Assembly: GCA_014925825.1 (NCBI GenBank)
Contig: JACGCK010000052.1
Location: forward strand, 124,001 to 188,000
DNA from: Pholiota molesta
Taxonomy: Eukaryota; Basidiomycota; Agaricomycetes; Agaricales; Strophariaceae
Direction of reading: 5' to 3'
Length of the DNA stretch: 64,000 nucleotides
The notes below the pieces were generated by a model. That model had not been told where the DNA came from, did no database searches, and saw nothing but the letters and a program-made list of their open reading frames with translations. Both the position numbers and the translations under genes were made by a program. This document shows, piece by piece, positions 10,199-23,740 of the stretch (the first letter of the stretch is position 1; every line of letters starts with the position of its first letter).

Positions 10199-12800
10199 GT
10201 CAGCGAACTCGCTCGCAATCGCCGCCTGCACGGAGGACCCGGCGTACCCATCGGGGCTCGCAAAGAGCGCCACCGCGCCTTGCAGAAGCACCATCTGCGT
10301 CGTGTCCGGGATGCTGCTGAACCCAAGGGACGTGAAGCACTGATGCACCCGGCGGCGCAAGAGCGCCTCGCGCTCGCGCATGCTCAGCGGGCGCTGCTGG
10401 CCCGGCGGCGTCGTGCTTCCAGGCATCTGCACCTCCGTCGGGTCCTCGACGTTCAGCGAGACGAAGTTGTTCGCGAAGCTCAGCGCGTTGCTCAGCAGCG
10501 ACGCGATGCGCCGCGCCACGTCGAGCGTGATCAGCGCAGCGTTGTTCTTCAGGAAACACAGCACCGCGCTCAGCGCACTCTCCCGCACGTGCAGCAGGAA
10601 CACCCATTCCGCCACACCCCGCCCCGCCGCCGCGCCCGGCCCCGAATCCTTGCTCGTCGGTTTCGGGAGCGCATTCCGCCAGAGCACGAGCAGCTGCGGC
10701 AGATGCGGCCGCACGAAATTCGGCCCCAGCGCCATCAACGCCGCAATCAGCGTCCACGCAACCTCCACTTCCACGCCGGCGATCTTGACGTCGTGCTCCC
10801 CAGCGCGTTTCAACAACTGTGTTGCAAGATCAAGTACCTTTGCGCTGACGTCGTACGATACGTAAAGCGGGCGGCGAGGGATGATGGAAACGAGGGCAGA
10901 GAGGCCATAAGCATGACCAAGAGCACGAGAGGACACTTCGGGACCACTCGAAGGGATCAGGATGGAAGACAAATCGCGTTGCAGTTTATCCATCACTGTA
11001 AGAATGGTCCTCGGCAGACGGAGGGGAGTAGAATAACAGAAGCACCGAAGCGCCCATGACGCAGTGACCCGAACTGTATGACTGGGATGAGAAAGGAGGG
11101 TAACAAGAGGTTCTTGGAGTGCATTCTACGACGCGTTAGCATCGATTCACACGACATATTTTTATCTCACCTGTACGGGCGGGGGAGCGTTGCCGAGCTG
11201 TTGTAACAACCCGGCTACCTCTCGCAGAACAATAACGAGCACCTTTGGGCTAGGTGCACTCTGCCCAGGCATCATGGCGGGCCATCTCTTCAAATACGCG
11301 TTCGCGAGCTCTTGAATAGCTGAAATCTGCGCCTGCTCGCTCAACATCCTGACACCCACCAAATCACGCAGAAGGATGCCCACGAGTGAGCGCACCAGTA
11401 GGACTTCATATCGCGACGAATTGCTGCGTAGGGTGGAAACGATATCGGAAAGCAGATGTGTGACGATGAGCGAGAAGTTGTTTTCAACAAAGGTGGCGCC
11501 GAGCTTGGTCAGCGCCGCCGCGTAAAAGTCGAAGATGCCAATCCGCGTCTTGCGCGTGGCGTTGGGCTTGTTGAAATGCGTCGATAGGTGCACGAACATC
11601 TCATGCGGCGTGAGCATCGGTTTTGTGACCTCTGCTGCTGCTGTCGGCGGCGAAATGTCGTCGTCTTGTGCGTCTACGTTCCCGTCTTTCTTCCCCTTTT
11701 GGGTGGGCTCGGGTACCGGGATAGCGCGTTCGATCTGGGTAGCTGCGAGGATATGTCCGACGAGCTGTGCATGTGCATGTCGTGTGGCTTGGTCTGCACT
11801 GTCCAGACTTTTCACGCTTTGGGTGATGATGGAGTCGAGGTCGCTTGGTGTCAACGGCGTGGCGTCGTTGGTAGAATACATCGCAATGAGGACCTGGGGA
11901 AATCAGTATTCAGATATGTATTATAAGATATGAGCTCACTTGTGTTGCCGCACGCTGCACAGGGAATGCTTTGTCTGTCAGCGCTGATTTCATCTGCTTT
12001 AGGATATCCTTGCCCGACGCGTCGGGAACTGCCCGTTTTGCTGTTGTGAGGGACTTGTAGAGTGCGATAAGGGCATGGTACCGGAGGAGAGAAGACTGCT
12101 ATGATGTATTAGAAGGGTAACAGGATGGGGCGGGTGGACGCACCGAGGAAGACTTGTGTGTCTTGATCGTAACAGCACAGATCTCGGCCATGAACGACAT
12201 AACCTGCGCGTCATCAGCTAGTTTACGGGCGTCACATCGAAAAGAAACACACCTGAGACCCAAATACGCCCATGAGATCTCCAATGCACGAGAAAGCAGC
12301 ACTATTTGAGGAATCTATATCAGCTTTGTTGTCCAAGGCAGCATTACGACGCACATCTTGACCACATCCCGGTCATTTGCCTTGAAATCGCCTACGATTC
12401 GAAGAAATGCTTGCAAGGTATCGAAGAGGGTTCTGGTTTCGCTGCGGGTATATAAGGTGATGAGGCATCTGCCGACGAGGTTGCGAATGGCACGTCCGGG
12501 TGCTGGATAGGGTTCGGCGGCAGACACGATCTTGATGAATGTCTTTTCGAGGTCGGGTTGTTGTGGCTTGAGATCCCCCTGGCGCAATCATAAGAGACAA
12601 GTTAAGCATTGACTTTTGATAAACTTACTATAGGAACGATCTCCAATTTCTTATTTGTCGAAGATAGCCATTGAAAAAGATAAAGCTCTCCGTTTTCTCC
12701 TGTAAGTTCAGACTAGTCAAGGTCAGAATTTGTTGGATAGTGAATCCTTCAAGCTTCATACCTCATTGAAATCTTCGATAACTGGAAGATCGTTTGACAT
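10199..12800 (-). pseudogene. HEATR5-like N-terminal fragment, copy 2 (internal deletion, foreign 3' end)
   Basis: Near-identical to copy 1 over exons 1-8. Exon 1 starts at 12800, exon 7 covers about 11171-11890, and exon 8 starts near 11120. The last exon breaks off after the AAIAS residues at about 10205, where copies 1 and 3 continue with SNGTFGG. There it fuses to block R1 sequence and adds about 75 unrelated codons. Relative to copy 3 about 490 bp are missing, including all of exon 9 and the end of exon 8. The sequence upstream of exon 1 is the same short stub as in copy 1 and leads into R2, not into native upstream DNA. A truncated protein of roughly 600 residues could be made only if something in R2 acts as a promoter. 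Confidence 0.8.
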
Positions 12801-12869
12801 TAAAAATACAGACAGAAAGTGGAAGAGAACAGAATCAAGCCAACAGCTCACCGGAGTTCAACGGCATCG

Positions 12870-15800
12870 CCACTAACTTCAATCACAACCAAACAAATTG
12901 AATTATCAATCCCTGTTCTCAAGCTTACTCTGATCGAGGTAGAGAATATCGTGTACGGAGCTGACACTGCCGATCGCTTTTACCTAGTGGGCCGCCTTCC
13001 GCCTGGCCTCACATCCCGCTACGGCCTACGGAGCGTGTCCGCCCATCGCAGCCTAGGACGACCATCGGCCCGACGCAGCGCCATCTCTGCGGCGCCATGC
13101 AACTGCACCATCGCTGTCTTAGTAGGTATGTCTGCTCTGTACGATGCGCGCCGGACCTCACCCACACTCTCTGGACAGCAACGACGATGGCTGCCGACAC
13201 ACTGCGAGTTCGACATGCACACAGAAACTCACCAACCGCACGATCACAGCGGCGACGACTATCTACGGCGCACCCTCCGGACAGCAACGGCGACCGTCCT
13301 TCGCACCACAGGGCGCCGATGAGCTCTGGGGCATCGCCCACCTCGTGACCTGCGCGTTCGACAACTCACCAACGAGCACAGCGCCAACACCAACACCCCG
13401 CTCAACTCTGCACCGTCAGTCGTCGTCCAGGACAGCACAGCATAGGGACAGACACTATCGGCGCTTCCGCGCTTCCGTTTACATGCAGTATACACCTTGG
13501 GCAGCACACGATGTCCGCGGATAAGCCTCCTCGACGCGATCGGATCCATACACCGCGCCTCAGCCATCGCAAGGCGATCCCCTGTGCACCCAGCGAGATC
13601 AGCGCACGTCGGGGCCGCAGCGCCACGGGCATTGCCAAGTCCCAGTCCATCGGCACCCAGCATACGCACACCCGTGCATACCGTACCAGCAGCCACTCCA
13701 GAGCGGCATTCAGACGAGCAGAACCGGGTGCGCCGGCGAGCGCGAGGTGATCAAGAAGCCATCGGAGCCCACCTGGCGAGCGCAGCGCACGATACACTCA
13801 GAGCAAGGGAGAGTGGTTTATGGGCACCACGGCCCGCGAAGCCACGCAGCACAGACAGCGCGCAGGTCTTAGGTGCGTACATCTCATCGGATCTCCCCTC
13901 CTCTCAGCGTCGCGCTCACAGCAGCAAGCTAGGCAATCCGGGCGACGACACACGACACTACTGCAACACGGAACGGTAAGCGCGATATGCGGACGCGGAC
14001 ACCGGAACAGAGTCAGCAAACGAACGACGACGCCGGGCTATGGGATGGACCACGGACGGCGTGGCTTGGACGACAGCGACTCGACCCAGGTGTGTAGATC
14101 TCATCGGATCTCCCCTCCTCTCAGCGTCGCGTTCACAGCAGCAAGCTAGGCAATCCGACGACGCGGCGACGACACACGACACTACTGCAGCACAGAACGG
14201 CAAGAGCGATATGCGGACGCGGAGACCGGAACAGAGTCAGCAACGGAACGACGACGCCGGGATATGGGATGGACCACGGACGGCGTGGCTTGGACGACAA
14301 CGGCTCGACTCGCAAGGGTCTGTGGGACGAGCGCAGCATCAGTAAGCGCAGTATTGCCTTCACCATAATATAGACGTTACTCACTAAGCGCCTAGAGGCT
14401 ATTGGACAAGCCTCACGGCAGCGTAGAGAGTTCGAATACGGGTCACCACGCGGCGCTCGCGTCGAGGAGGAGACGGACAAGCTACCGGTGCGGAACGACG
14501 ACGACGAGGAACGCGATCTGCGAGGGCGGGGGCGTCAGTGCGTGCGGCGCCGATTCAACCGTGCAGGAACTCCTCACCTGCGTCAGGTTTGAAGTCGCCG
14601 TGTGCCGACTTCGTGCGGGATACAGACGCACGGCGCCTCGTCCTCGCGCATGGAAGGACGACGATGCGAACGGCTCAGCGGCGAGGAGGAGAAGACGGCC
14701 CATCCGTTCCACTTACCAACGAGGTGGACGACAACAGGCGGATGGCGGATGGGATGGATGCGAGGACGCCATCTTTGCTGCCTCGAAGTATAGGTGAGCA
14801 CGTTTATTAGAATGCTAATAGCCTTGACCTACCCTGACTTTATCCAGCACCGAGGCTGGCTGTCCCAGTCGCGCAAGGGCACGGCGCTGGCGTATCGCGC
14901 ATAATCGGCGACGGCGAACGGTCTTGCGGGTGCTATGAGAGGCGGCAAGCAACATCACGGCTGCGGAGGCGAGCAACAACCTGCTTACTGCGCGTTCCAG
15001 ATGGGCGTCGAAGCTCGAAGGCTATCTGCGGAGGGAAGACGACATTAGTGCGGTGCGTATGCCGTGTTGAAGGACAGCGCTCCCTTCCTTGTACGCTGTG
15101 ACCGCGTGCGCAGCTAGCTTCTGAACGGCTCTGTGGTGTAGCCGACGCAAGGTGCAGCGCATTAGCGCTTTGGGTTATCACTCAAGAACGCCGACAGCTC
15201 ACTTGTAGGACAGGCGGACCACATCGCCATCGACGAGTGGACGTGCGGAGAAGGGCAGCGCTGATAAGATTCAGCAGAACCATCGAGCTCGGCGGGCGGA
15301 ATGGAGCGAGAGAAGAGAGAAGACTAGGAGAGGAGAGGAGAGGAAAGCGGGATGAGAGAATGAGAGAGATAACCGTAGTCTTATATATACCTTTGGTAGA
15401 TGTGTACGTACATAGAATGAAAACGTTGGCATTGGAAACATATCGGCTAGTGTCCGCATGCGCTAAGCGAATATCGATCCGCATCTCCTCCTCCGTTTTC
15501 TCGTCCGCGTCCGTTGCTCACCTTTGCTTGTGTCTTGTAAACCATACCAGTTATCAATAAGAATATCATAGCCAATTTTTACTATGAATTGAATACAGAA
15601 AAGCGACCTATTTAATGTGTTTTATTCAAGTTTGTCATTAAGTATAGAGCATACAGTTCATGTTTCTACATTCGCAAAATTGCAAGCCTCCTCTGCGCAG
15701 CGGCCAAGGCTAATCGCTACGCACACACCCACCGATCCCTGACCCAGTAGAACATATTTCCATGTCGTAAAAATGAAGGGAAATGGCACTAGAATGCGTG

Positions 15801-18800
15801 TTCCATGCAATGCTCCGAACCTAAGCATCCAGCAAATGCATCGATTTGCAGGGGGAAGTTCAAGCGCGCATTGTTCGCTGGCAACGCACCCGAGGGGACC
15901 CTTGATGGGCCTAATAACGGGCTTTTACGTGGGTTTTTTTTAGGTCCCCGTGCGATGCGCAATCGACTAGAAATGTGAAACGGGGTGGGAGGAGAGGGTC
16001 AAGCTCGGTACGGGTATCCTTGTCTACCCTAGCCTGACCGCTCCAAACTTCTGGTGCTTAATAGAGGCTTATTGGAGCTATGTATTACCACATGCTTGAG
16101 GCGTCTATATGAAATTGAGATGAGAGCAGCGGATGCGCTCTGCAAGCTCTTAGACTGAATCTTGATGTCGCCGTTGTCTCGTCCATGCCGCCGCATCGCG
16201 CTCGCAGCAATAAAGAGAAATACTAATATTGTAAATATGTGTATATCATATACAGCCCTGAATTAGGATCGATACATTTCTGTGTTTTAAATGGTGAATC
16301 GGGAGAGGAGCGCATTGTTATAGGAGTGATGACTACATGTCCGTCTCTGTGTTCAACTGGAATTGAGACCATGATTAATCAGAGATGAGATACGACTAAA
16401 CATGTCTGCAACCACCTTTTCATGTGCAATGGAAAAGCGCACAAGTTGGGGAGCATATGTATTGCGTCACAATCCACGCCGGCGCCTAAAACGGTGGCAC
16501 ACTGCGCGCGGCGCTTTACCTCGTTCGCTCGCGTCGACAAGCTACCAACGGCTTCATAAAAAAAGCTCCCATCCACTTACCTTACGGCCACCTTTGTAGA
16601 TTTTTTCCATGCAGAATTCTGAGCTCAAGGGAAACAACATATTCAACGCCGGAGCAATGACGGAGTGCGCAGATGCGACATGAATAATGTCATGTCAAGC
16701 CGCTCGCAGCGCTTCAACCTCGCATGTACAATTTAGGAACCCAGTAGGACATATTCTTACGTCGTTAAACTGAAGGGAAATGACACTAGAGTGCTTATTC
16801 CATGCAATGCTCCGAACCTAAGCATCCAGCAAATGCATCGATCGACGATTTGCAGGCGGAAAGTTCAAGCGCACCATCTTCGCTGGCAATGCACCCGAGA
16901 GGACCCTTGATGGGACTAATAACGCCGTTTTACGTGGGTTTTTCTAGGTCTCCGTGCGATGCGCGATCGACTAGATATGCGAAATGGGGTGGGAGGAGAG
17001 GGTCTTGCTTGGTACAGATATCTTTGTCTGCCTTAGCCTGGCCGCTCCAAATTTCTGGTGTCCAATAGAGTTACATTGGGGCTATGTATCACCATACTTT
17101 TTAGGCTCCCAAATCGAATTGAGACGGATGCGCTCTACAAACTCTGAGATGGAATTGATGGCATCTTGATTTCCGCCGTCTCGTACATCCCACCACATCG
17201 CAGTCCCAACAGTAAAGAAAAATGCTAGTACGGTATACATGTACTAATATACAGCCCTGACTTTGAATCGATACTTGCCTGTGTTTCAAATGGCGACTTG
17301 GGAGAGGAGGAGAGGGATGAATGTCCGAATGCCCATCTCTGGGGTCAACTGGAGTACCCCATTTTATAAAATATCATGTACATCTAACAATAAGCACGGC
17401 CACCCTTTCATGTGTAATGCAAATGTGCGCAATTTTGAGTGTATATGTATTGTGCCGCCGCCATATTCAGCACCGGCGCCTAAAACAGTGGCACGAAACG
17501 CACGGTGTTTGGCCTCGTTTTCGCGCGACGGCAAGTTACCAATAGCTTGTCATTTCCGGCCAATCACTTACCAAGTGTAAGTACACGCCATTTTGTTTCT
17601 CCGGAACGTGAGATCTATGCAAATCCACAGTTTCGGACTCCTAATGATATTGCCGCTCGCAACGCTTCCATCTTGCCTCAATTACGTTCGCCGTACATAG
17701 CCTAAAATTTGATGGTATTTCCGCTCGCAACGTTTCAACCCTCCATAGCTATTGTAACGGATTCCATTCTCAGTCGCAAAAATTGTAGTTTGCCGGGCAA
17801 GTAGCAGTGCAAGATACTCATTTAATAGGATATATTTCATTACTAGTAGTATGTTGCCAATGCTTCTGATGACGTTAGAGAAAAGAAGCGGTGTTTTTTA
17901 GATTTACAGCGGTGATTTGGGGATGGAGGCGATGATGTGGATTTTATTATGTACTTGGGTTCTTGTTGTGTCCGTGATACCGTGCGCGGTTCTTGAAATT
18001 AGACCCGAGTTGCAGCTAAAGGAAATTCTAGTTACGTTTGGGATTATGTATAAGGAAAGATTTTCTATTTTCGGAGATAAATAATATGGAACGCGATGCA
18101 GTCTTGCAGATCTGTAGAAGTGATGTTGAATCTGACTCGGAGAACTGTAAAAAGAAGAAATATATTGCAGTGAATAAAATGTTATTAGAATAATAAAGAA
18201 AGGAATCAAAGGCTTAGGCAGGTCAGGAGTACAGAGGGATGAGGGAGGATTATCCCTGAGCAGTGATCTTGCAGGGGTCGGGACCAGTAACAGCAGTTTG
18301 GGACCTGGGTCTAAGGATTATGTATTCGGATTTGCCACCGCGCATTCCCAAATTTAGTGATCGGTGAAATGGTGATGGAGACGTGGAAGAATTGTTCTGG
18401 CTTGGTGTTCTGGGAGTATAAAGACGAGTAACTTTCGGACGGAATATGTACCATTCTAACCCGTCCTAATGCTCAATTCTATTGCCGTTCCACATTTACA
18501 GCCCTCTCTATGACAGTGGTGTCATCTTATCCTCGTGAGTACTCGATTGCATATCTTGTCTTCCATGCAACGCGCACTGATTGAGTTATCTCTAGCTTTG
18601 ATCGTTGTCTCTAATTTAAGCGCCCGTGCATAAGCGGAAGGTTAGCTTTTGATTTCAGATGTTGATGTCGCTTCTATGGCTCCATATCTCTATGTAAGAC
18701 GTCTCTTATCATGCCTGGAGGATGTTCTTGCGATGCTAATTCCCCTCTATCCTTCAAGTTCGATATTTTGACTTTCCGTCAACTTTCCGTGACGCCGTCA

Positions 18801-20206
18801 TCTTATACCCCTGTTATCACTTTGATTGGACTTAAATTCGATTTTTGGCTTTCCCGCAAACACTCGGACTTGATCTCAAGTTATACCCTTTGCTTGTATT
18901 TAAATCTGATACTCACTCAGCTCTTAGGTCAGTTCCCAAGTTCAACTTGATTTTTCGAGTTCCCGTGGCCATCAACATCAGATCCGGTTAATTTTTGTAA
19001 GTTATACCCTATGTTTTATGTTTACACCTGGTACTTACTTTGCACCTAGGGCAGTCCCCAATTCTAAATAGATTTTCCGAGTTCCCGTGGCCATTGACAT
19101 GAGATTAGGCAAGTGCACGGAATACTATGTTGTTATGGCACTCAATGGGCAGATTCTGTTCTAATTAGACTTTTAGATTTCCCGCGAGCAATGTATTATG
19201 TCGTTGCGGTACTGATTAGGTGGCTGATATTCTGATTAGAGTTTTGGATTTCCCGCAAGCAATGCTATCGTCTCAGTTGAGTCTCAATGTTGTGTGTTGG
19301 CTCTATTTGAATCCAGGTGCCTTACCATGAAAATTAGATATTTGGATTTCCCGCGAGATTGCTTCCAAATGTTATGTACGTGGTTTCAGAACTCCAAGTC
19401 ACTAATCTGGTCTGATATTGACTTTTCACAATACAGATGGTCTCGTAAAGTTTGCGGGTGGAGATATTAGGCCAGTAAGTGTTTCTGATTGATTTGGGGA
19501 CATTTGCTTACCGTGTAATTGTCAGGACTTGATTGCTACGGTTCTCGCGGTATCTTACTTTTGTGGTCTGTGATTCATATTGGAATGATCGAAAATTGCC
19601 TATTTTGATGTTTGCCTTGCAGATAGACATAGCCGTGAATCCATGATTTCTGCATGCACGCCATTTTCGAGTTTGATGAAGATAGGATTTGCATGTATTT
19701 TCGCACAAACCCAATTACAAGTCCACTGCGCAATAGCGCAGACTTGGCCGCACAGTCAATAGGGTTTACGCGCGTTTTCGCACAAAGTCCTCGCACACGG
19801 TAAGTTGTCAATATTCCATTCCATTTTATTGCAACCTATCTAATAGAGTTACAGAGCACTTGTGTACGTAGATAGTGCTTTGCATGTGCGCGTCATTTTC
19901 GCACGAACCCGACCATCGACTTGTTCGCGGAAACCTGTATGCGCAAAGTAAGTGTTCCATTTCATTTCATTGCAAACTGTCTAATTAGAGTTACAGAGCA
20001 CTTGTGTACGTAGATAGTGGCGAAGTGCGGATGGCCTTGCCCTTCGGGGGGGCTGCACTCTGCGCGCACGGCGCCTGAACGCGAAGGGAGTTGGCGCACC
20101 TACGCTCATTTTCAAATCTTACCTCCGTTTAGCCATCTTTGCCACACAAAATAGCTCGTTTTCCCCAGGATTCGCACAGAAAACCACTCACCTTGGCACC
20201 CAATAT
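12870..20206. repeat. 7.3-kb repeat block R2 between HEATR5 copies 2 and 3
   Basis: Second copy of the R1 block, same order and orientation: GC-rich zone 12930-15290, TATA/CT-rich promoter-like motif near 15283-15395, 990-bp direct repeat pair about 15774-17770, AT-rich zone to 20206. Differences from R1 are scattered substitutions and small indels plus a rearranged 131-bp duplication. The AT-rich zone has lost some short repeat units seen in R1 (for example near 9040-9120). No protein-coding gene is supported. Confidence 0.75.
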
Positions 20207-23200
20207 CACATGAGAACTCACCAGCGTTTGAGCTCGCAGCAGCTGCGTGATGACGTTGACAGTGGACTGCAAGTCCTGGAGGGGTAAGAGGTGCGAAAAG
20301 AGCTCGATCGCGGTATCGACGACGGCGATGGCAGGTGGAGGCGGCTCGGAGAGGACATAGTCCGTGTCGGAGAACTTGGCCTGGCAGAGGGAGAGTGGAT
20401 CATGTTCGCAGCCACCTATGACTGGTTTCCGATTCTGGACCCATCCACCCAACACGTCAGCGATGTACTTATAGGAAGACCAATTCTAAACACTCACCAG
20501 CGCATCAAGCGCGACCTCCACCGTATCCCTATTCAAATAGTCACCCCGGACACCCTGGCCCCCAACACCTTCCTCGCCCGCCCCGCCCTCCCCTCCTCTT
20601 AGCCCCGATCCGCTGATATCCATATCCCCTACTTCCCCACACGCAACTCCATACGCATACCCGTCCGCCGCCGTCCAGAGCCCGCCAAATGTGCCGTTTG
20701 AGCTCGCAATCGCCGCCTGCACGGAGGACCCCGCGTACCCATCGGGGCTCGCAAAGAGCGCCACCGCGCCTTGCAGAAGCACCATCTGCGTCGTGTCCGG
20801 GATGCTGCTGAACCCAAGGGACGTGAAGCACTGATGCACCCGGCGGCGCAAGAGCGCCTCGCGCTCGCGCATGCTCAGCGGGCGCTGCTGGCCCGGCGGC
20901 GTCGTGCTTCCGGGCATCTGCACCTCCGTCGGATCCTCGACGTTCAATGAGACGAAGTTGTTCGCGAAGCTCAGCGCGTTGCTCAGCAGCGACGCGATGC
21001 GCCGCGCCACGTCGAGCGTGATCAGCGCAGCGTTGTTCTTCAGGAAACACAGCACCGCGCTCAGCGCACTCTCCCGCACGTGCAGCAGGAACACCCATTC
21101 CGCCACACCGCGCCCCGCCGCCGCGCCCGGCCCCGAGTCCTTGCTCGTCGGTTTCGGGAGCGCATTCCGCCAGAGCACGAGCAGCTGCGGCAGATGTGGG
21201 CGCACGAAATTCGGCCCCAGCGCCATCAACGCCGCAATCAGCGTCCACGCAACCTCCACTTCCACGCCGGCGATCTTGACGTCGTGCTCCCCAGCGCGTT
21301 TCAACAACTGTGTTGCAAGATCAAGTACCTTTGCGCTGACGTCGTACGATACGTAAAGTGGGCGGCGAGGGATGATGGAAACGAGGGCAGAGAGGCCATA
21401 TGCATGACCAAGGGCGCGAGACGATACTTCGGGACCACTCGAAGGGATCAGGATGGAAGACAAATCGCGTTGCAGTTTATCCATCACTGTAAGAATGGTC
21501 TTCGGCAGACGGAGGGGAGTAGAATAACAGAAGCACCGAAGCGCCCAGGACGCAGTGACCCGAACTGTATGACTGGGATGCGAAAGTAGGGTAACAAGAG
21601 GTTCTTGGAGTGCATTCTACGACGCGTTAGCATCGATTCGCACGATGGACATATTTTTATCTCACCTGTACGGGCGGGGGAGCGTTGCCGAGCTGTTGTA
21701 ACAACCCAGCTACCTCTCGTAGAACAATAACGAGCACCTTTGGGCTAGGTGCACTCTGCCCAGGCATCATGGCCGGCCATCTCTTCAAATAAGCGTTTGC
21801 GAGCTCTTGGATGGCTGAAATCTGCGCCTGCTCGCTCAACATCCTGACGCCCACCAAATCACGCAGAAGTATGCCCACGAGTGAGCGCACCAGTAGGACT
21901 TCATATCGCGACGAATTGCTGCGTAGGGTGGAAACGATATCGGAAAGCAGATGTGTGACGATGAGCGAGAAATTGTTTTCAACAAAGGTGGCGCCGAGCT
22001 TGGTCAGCGCCGCCGCGTAAAAGTCGAAGATGCCAATCCGCGTCTTGCGCGTGGCGTTGGGCTTGTTGAAATGCGTCGATAGGTGCACGAACATCTCATG
22101 CGGCGTGAGCATCGGTTTTGTGGCCTCCGCTGCTGCTGTCGGCGGCGAAATGTCGTCGTCTTGCGCGTCTGCATTCCCGTCTTTCTTCCCCTTTTGCGTG
22201 GGCTCGGGTGCCGGGATAGCACGTTCGATCTGGGTAGCTGCAAGGATATGTCCTACGAGCTGTGCATGAGCATGTCGTGTGGCTTGGTCTGCACTGTCCA
22301 GACTTTTCACGCTTTGGGTGATGATGGAGTCGAGGTCGCTTGGCGTCAGAGGTGTGGCGTCGTTGGTGGAATACATCGCAATGAGGACCTGGGGATATCA
22401 GTATTCAACTATATATCATAAGATAGTAGCTCACTTGTGTTGCCGCACGCTGCACGGGGAATGCTTTGTCGGTGAGGGCTGATTTCATCTGCTTTAGGAT
22501 ATCCTTGCCCGACGCGTCAGGAACTGCCCGTTTTGCTGTTGTAAGGGACTTGTAGAGTGCGATAAGAGCATGGTACCGGAGGAGAGACGACTATCGCGAT
22601 AGATTAGAAGGGTAACAGGATGGGGCGAGTGGACGCACCGAGGAAGACTTGTGTGTCTTGATCGTAACAGCACAGATCTCGGCCATGAACGACATAACCT
22701 GCGCGTCATCAGCAGTTTACGGGCGTCACATCGGAGACAAACATACCTGAGACCCAAATACGCCCATGAGATCTCCAATGCATGAAAAAGCAGCACTACG
22801 TGAGGAGTTTGTGTCATCTTTTGTTTCCAAAAAAGCAGTACAACGCACATCTTGACCACATCCCGGTCATTCGCCTTGAAATCGCCTACGAGTCGAAGAA
22901 AGGCTTGCAAGGTATCGAAGAGGGTTCTGGTTTCGCTGCGGGTATATAACGTGATGAGGCATCTGCCGACGAGATTCCGAATGGCGCGTCCGGGTGCTGG
23001 ATAGGGTTCGGAAGCAGACACGATCTTGATGAATGTCTTTTCAAGTTCTGATTGTTGCGGCTTGAGATCCCCCTGACGCAATCATAAGAAATAAGCTGAG
23101 TATTGAAATATTGAATCATGGGGGCTTACTATAGGAACGATCTCCAATTTCTTATTTGTCGAAGATAGCCATTGAAAAAGATAAAGCTCCCCGTTTTCTC

Positions 23201-23299
23201 CTGCAAGTTCAGACTAGTGAAGGTCAGCATTTATCGCGTTGCGCAGTTAATTCCTCATACTTCATTGAATTCTTCAATAACTGGCAGATCGTTTGACAT
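20207..23299 (-). pseudogene. HEATR5-like N-terminal fragment, copy 3 (upstream region distinct, 3' end cut by repeat)
   Basis: Exon 1 starts at 23299 (MSNDLPVIEEFNE), exon 7 is about 21666-22385 and exon 8 runs from about 21620 to 20517. Exon 8 stays in frame to DYLNRDTVEVALDAL, unlike copy 1. Exon 9 (about 20222-20486) adds GGCEHDPLSLC and AIAVVDTAIELFSHLLPL, which fits the HEATR5 family. After its GTGAGT donor the sequence becomes block R2 (ATATTGGGTGCC) and no further HEATR5 exon follows. This copy alone has non-repeat DNA upstream of exon 1, so it probably retains the original promoter side. Expected product: roughly the first 680 residues with a short foreign tail. Confidence 0.8.
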
Positions 23300-23544
23300 C
23301 AAAATACAGGAATAGAGATGGAGTTTTCGACCTTTGTTGCCTCCGCTAACCCAGAAAGCAGCGGCTCGACCTGTGCCGTCGAGAGTGGAATGTAGGGCTT
23401 GATGAGAGTGGAAGTCAGGAGCAATCTAAGGCGGTCGACGAACAATTCCAGGTCATCGTCGCTAGCTTCAAACACAACCAAATAACAGTTTGAACCTTTG
23501 ATAGAACCAGGCCCCTCCAGTCCGCCGTCAATGGTATCATACAT
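23299..23544 (-). CDS. hypothetical 81-codon frame upstream of HEATR5 copy 3
   Basis: A minus-strand frame with a helical, natural-looking composition (FVDRLRLLLTSTLIKPYIPL). Its TGA overlaps the ATG of HEATR5 copy 3 by one base. I do not recognise it. Copies 1 and 2 have only a shrunken, diverged version of the same DNA upstream of their exon 1, without this frame. It may be the last exon of an upstream gene, a small separate gene, or leader sequence of HEATR5. Confidence 0.3.
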   Translation of the reverse strand: MYDTIDGGLEGPGSIKGSNCYLVVFEASDDDLELFVDRLRLLLTSTLIKPYIPLSTAQVEPLLSGLAEATKVENSISIPVF

Positions 23545-23740
23545 AGTACTAATAGAACGCTGAGGCCTGAGGCCTGAAGCCTCATTATATCATGGTTCAT
23601 ATCAAGTTCATATGCCGCCGCAAGCGTAAGCGCTTGTCAATACATACGTTAGAAATTTTGCTGCGGCAGTATAATGCATACGCAATTCATCCAAACTATT
23701 TCTCCATAGTGTCACCTTGGTCCTCCAGATACAGCTCAAT

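Noticed and set aside
2975..20206. R1/R2 as long terminal repeats of a retrotransposon around HEATR5 copy 2
   Set aside because: At over 7 kb each, with no reverse transcriptase, integrase, primer-binding site or polypurine tract in or between them, the LTR reading is not supported.
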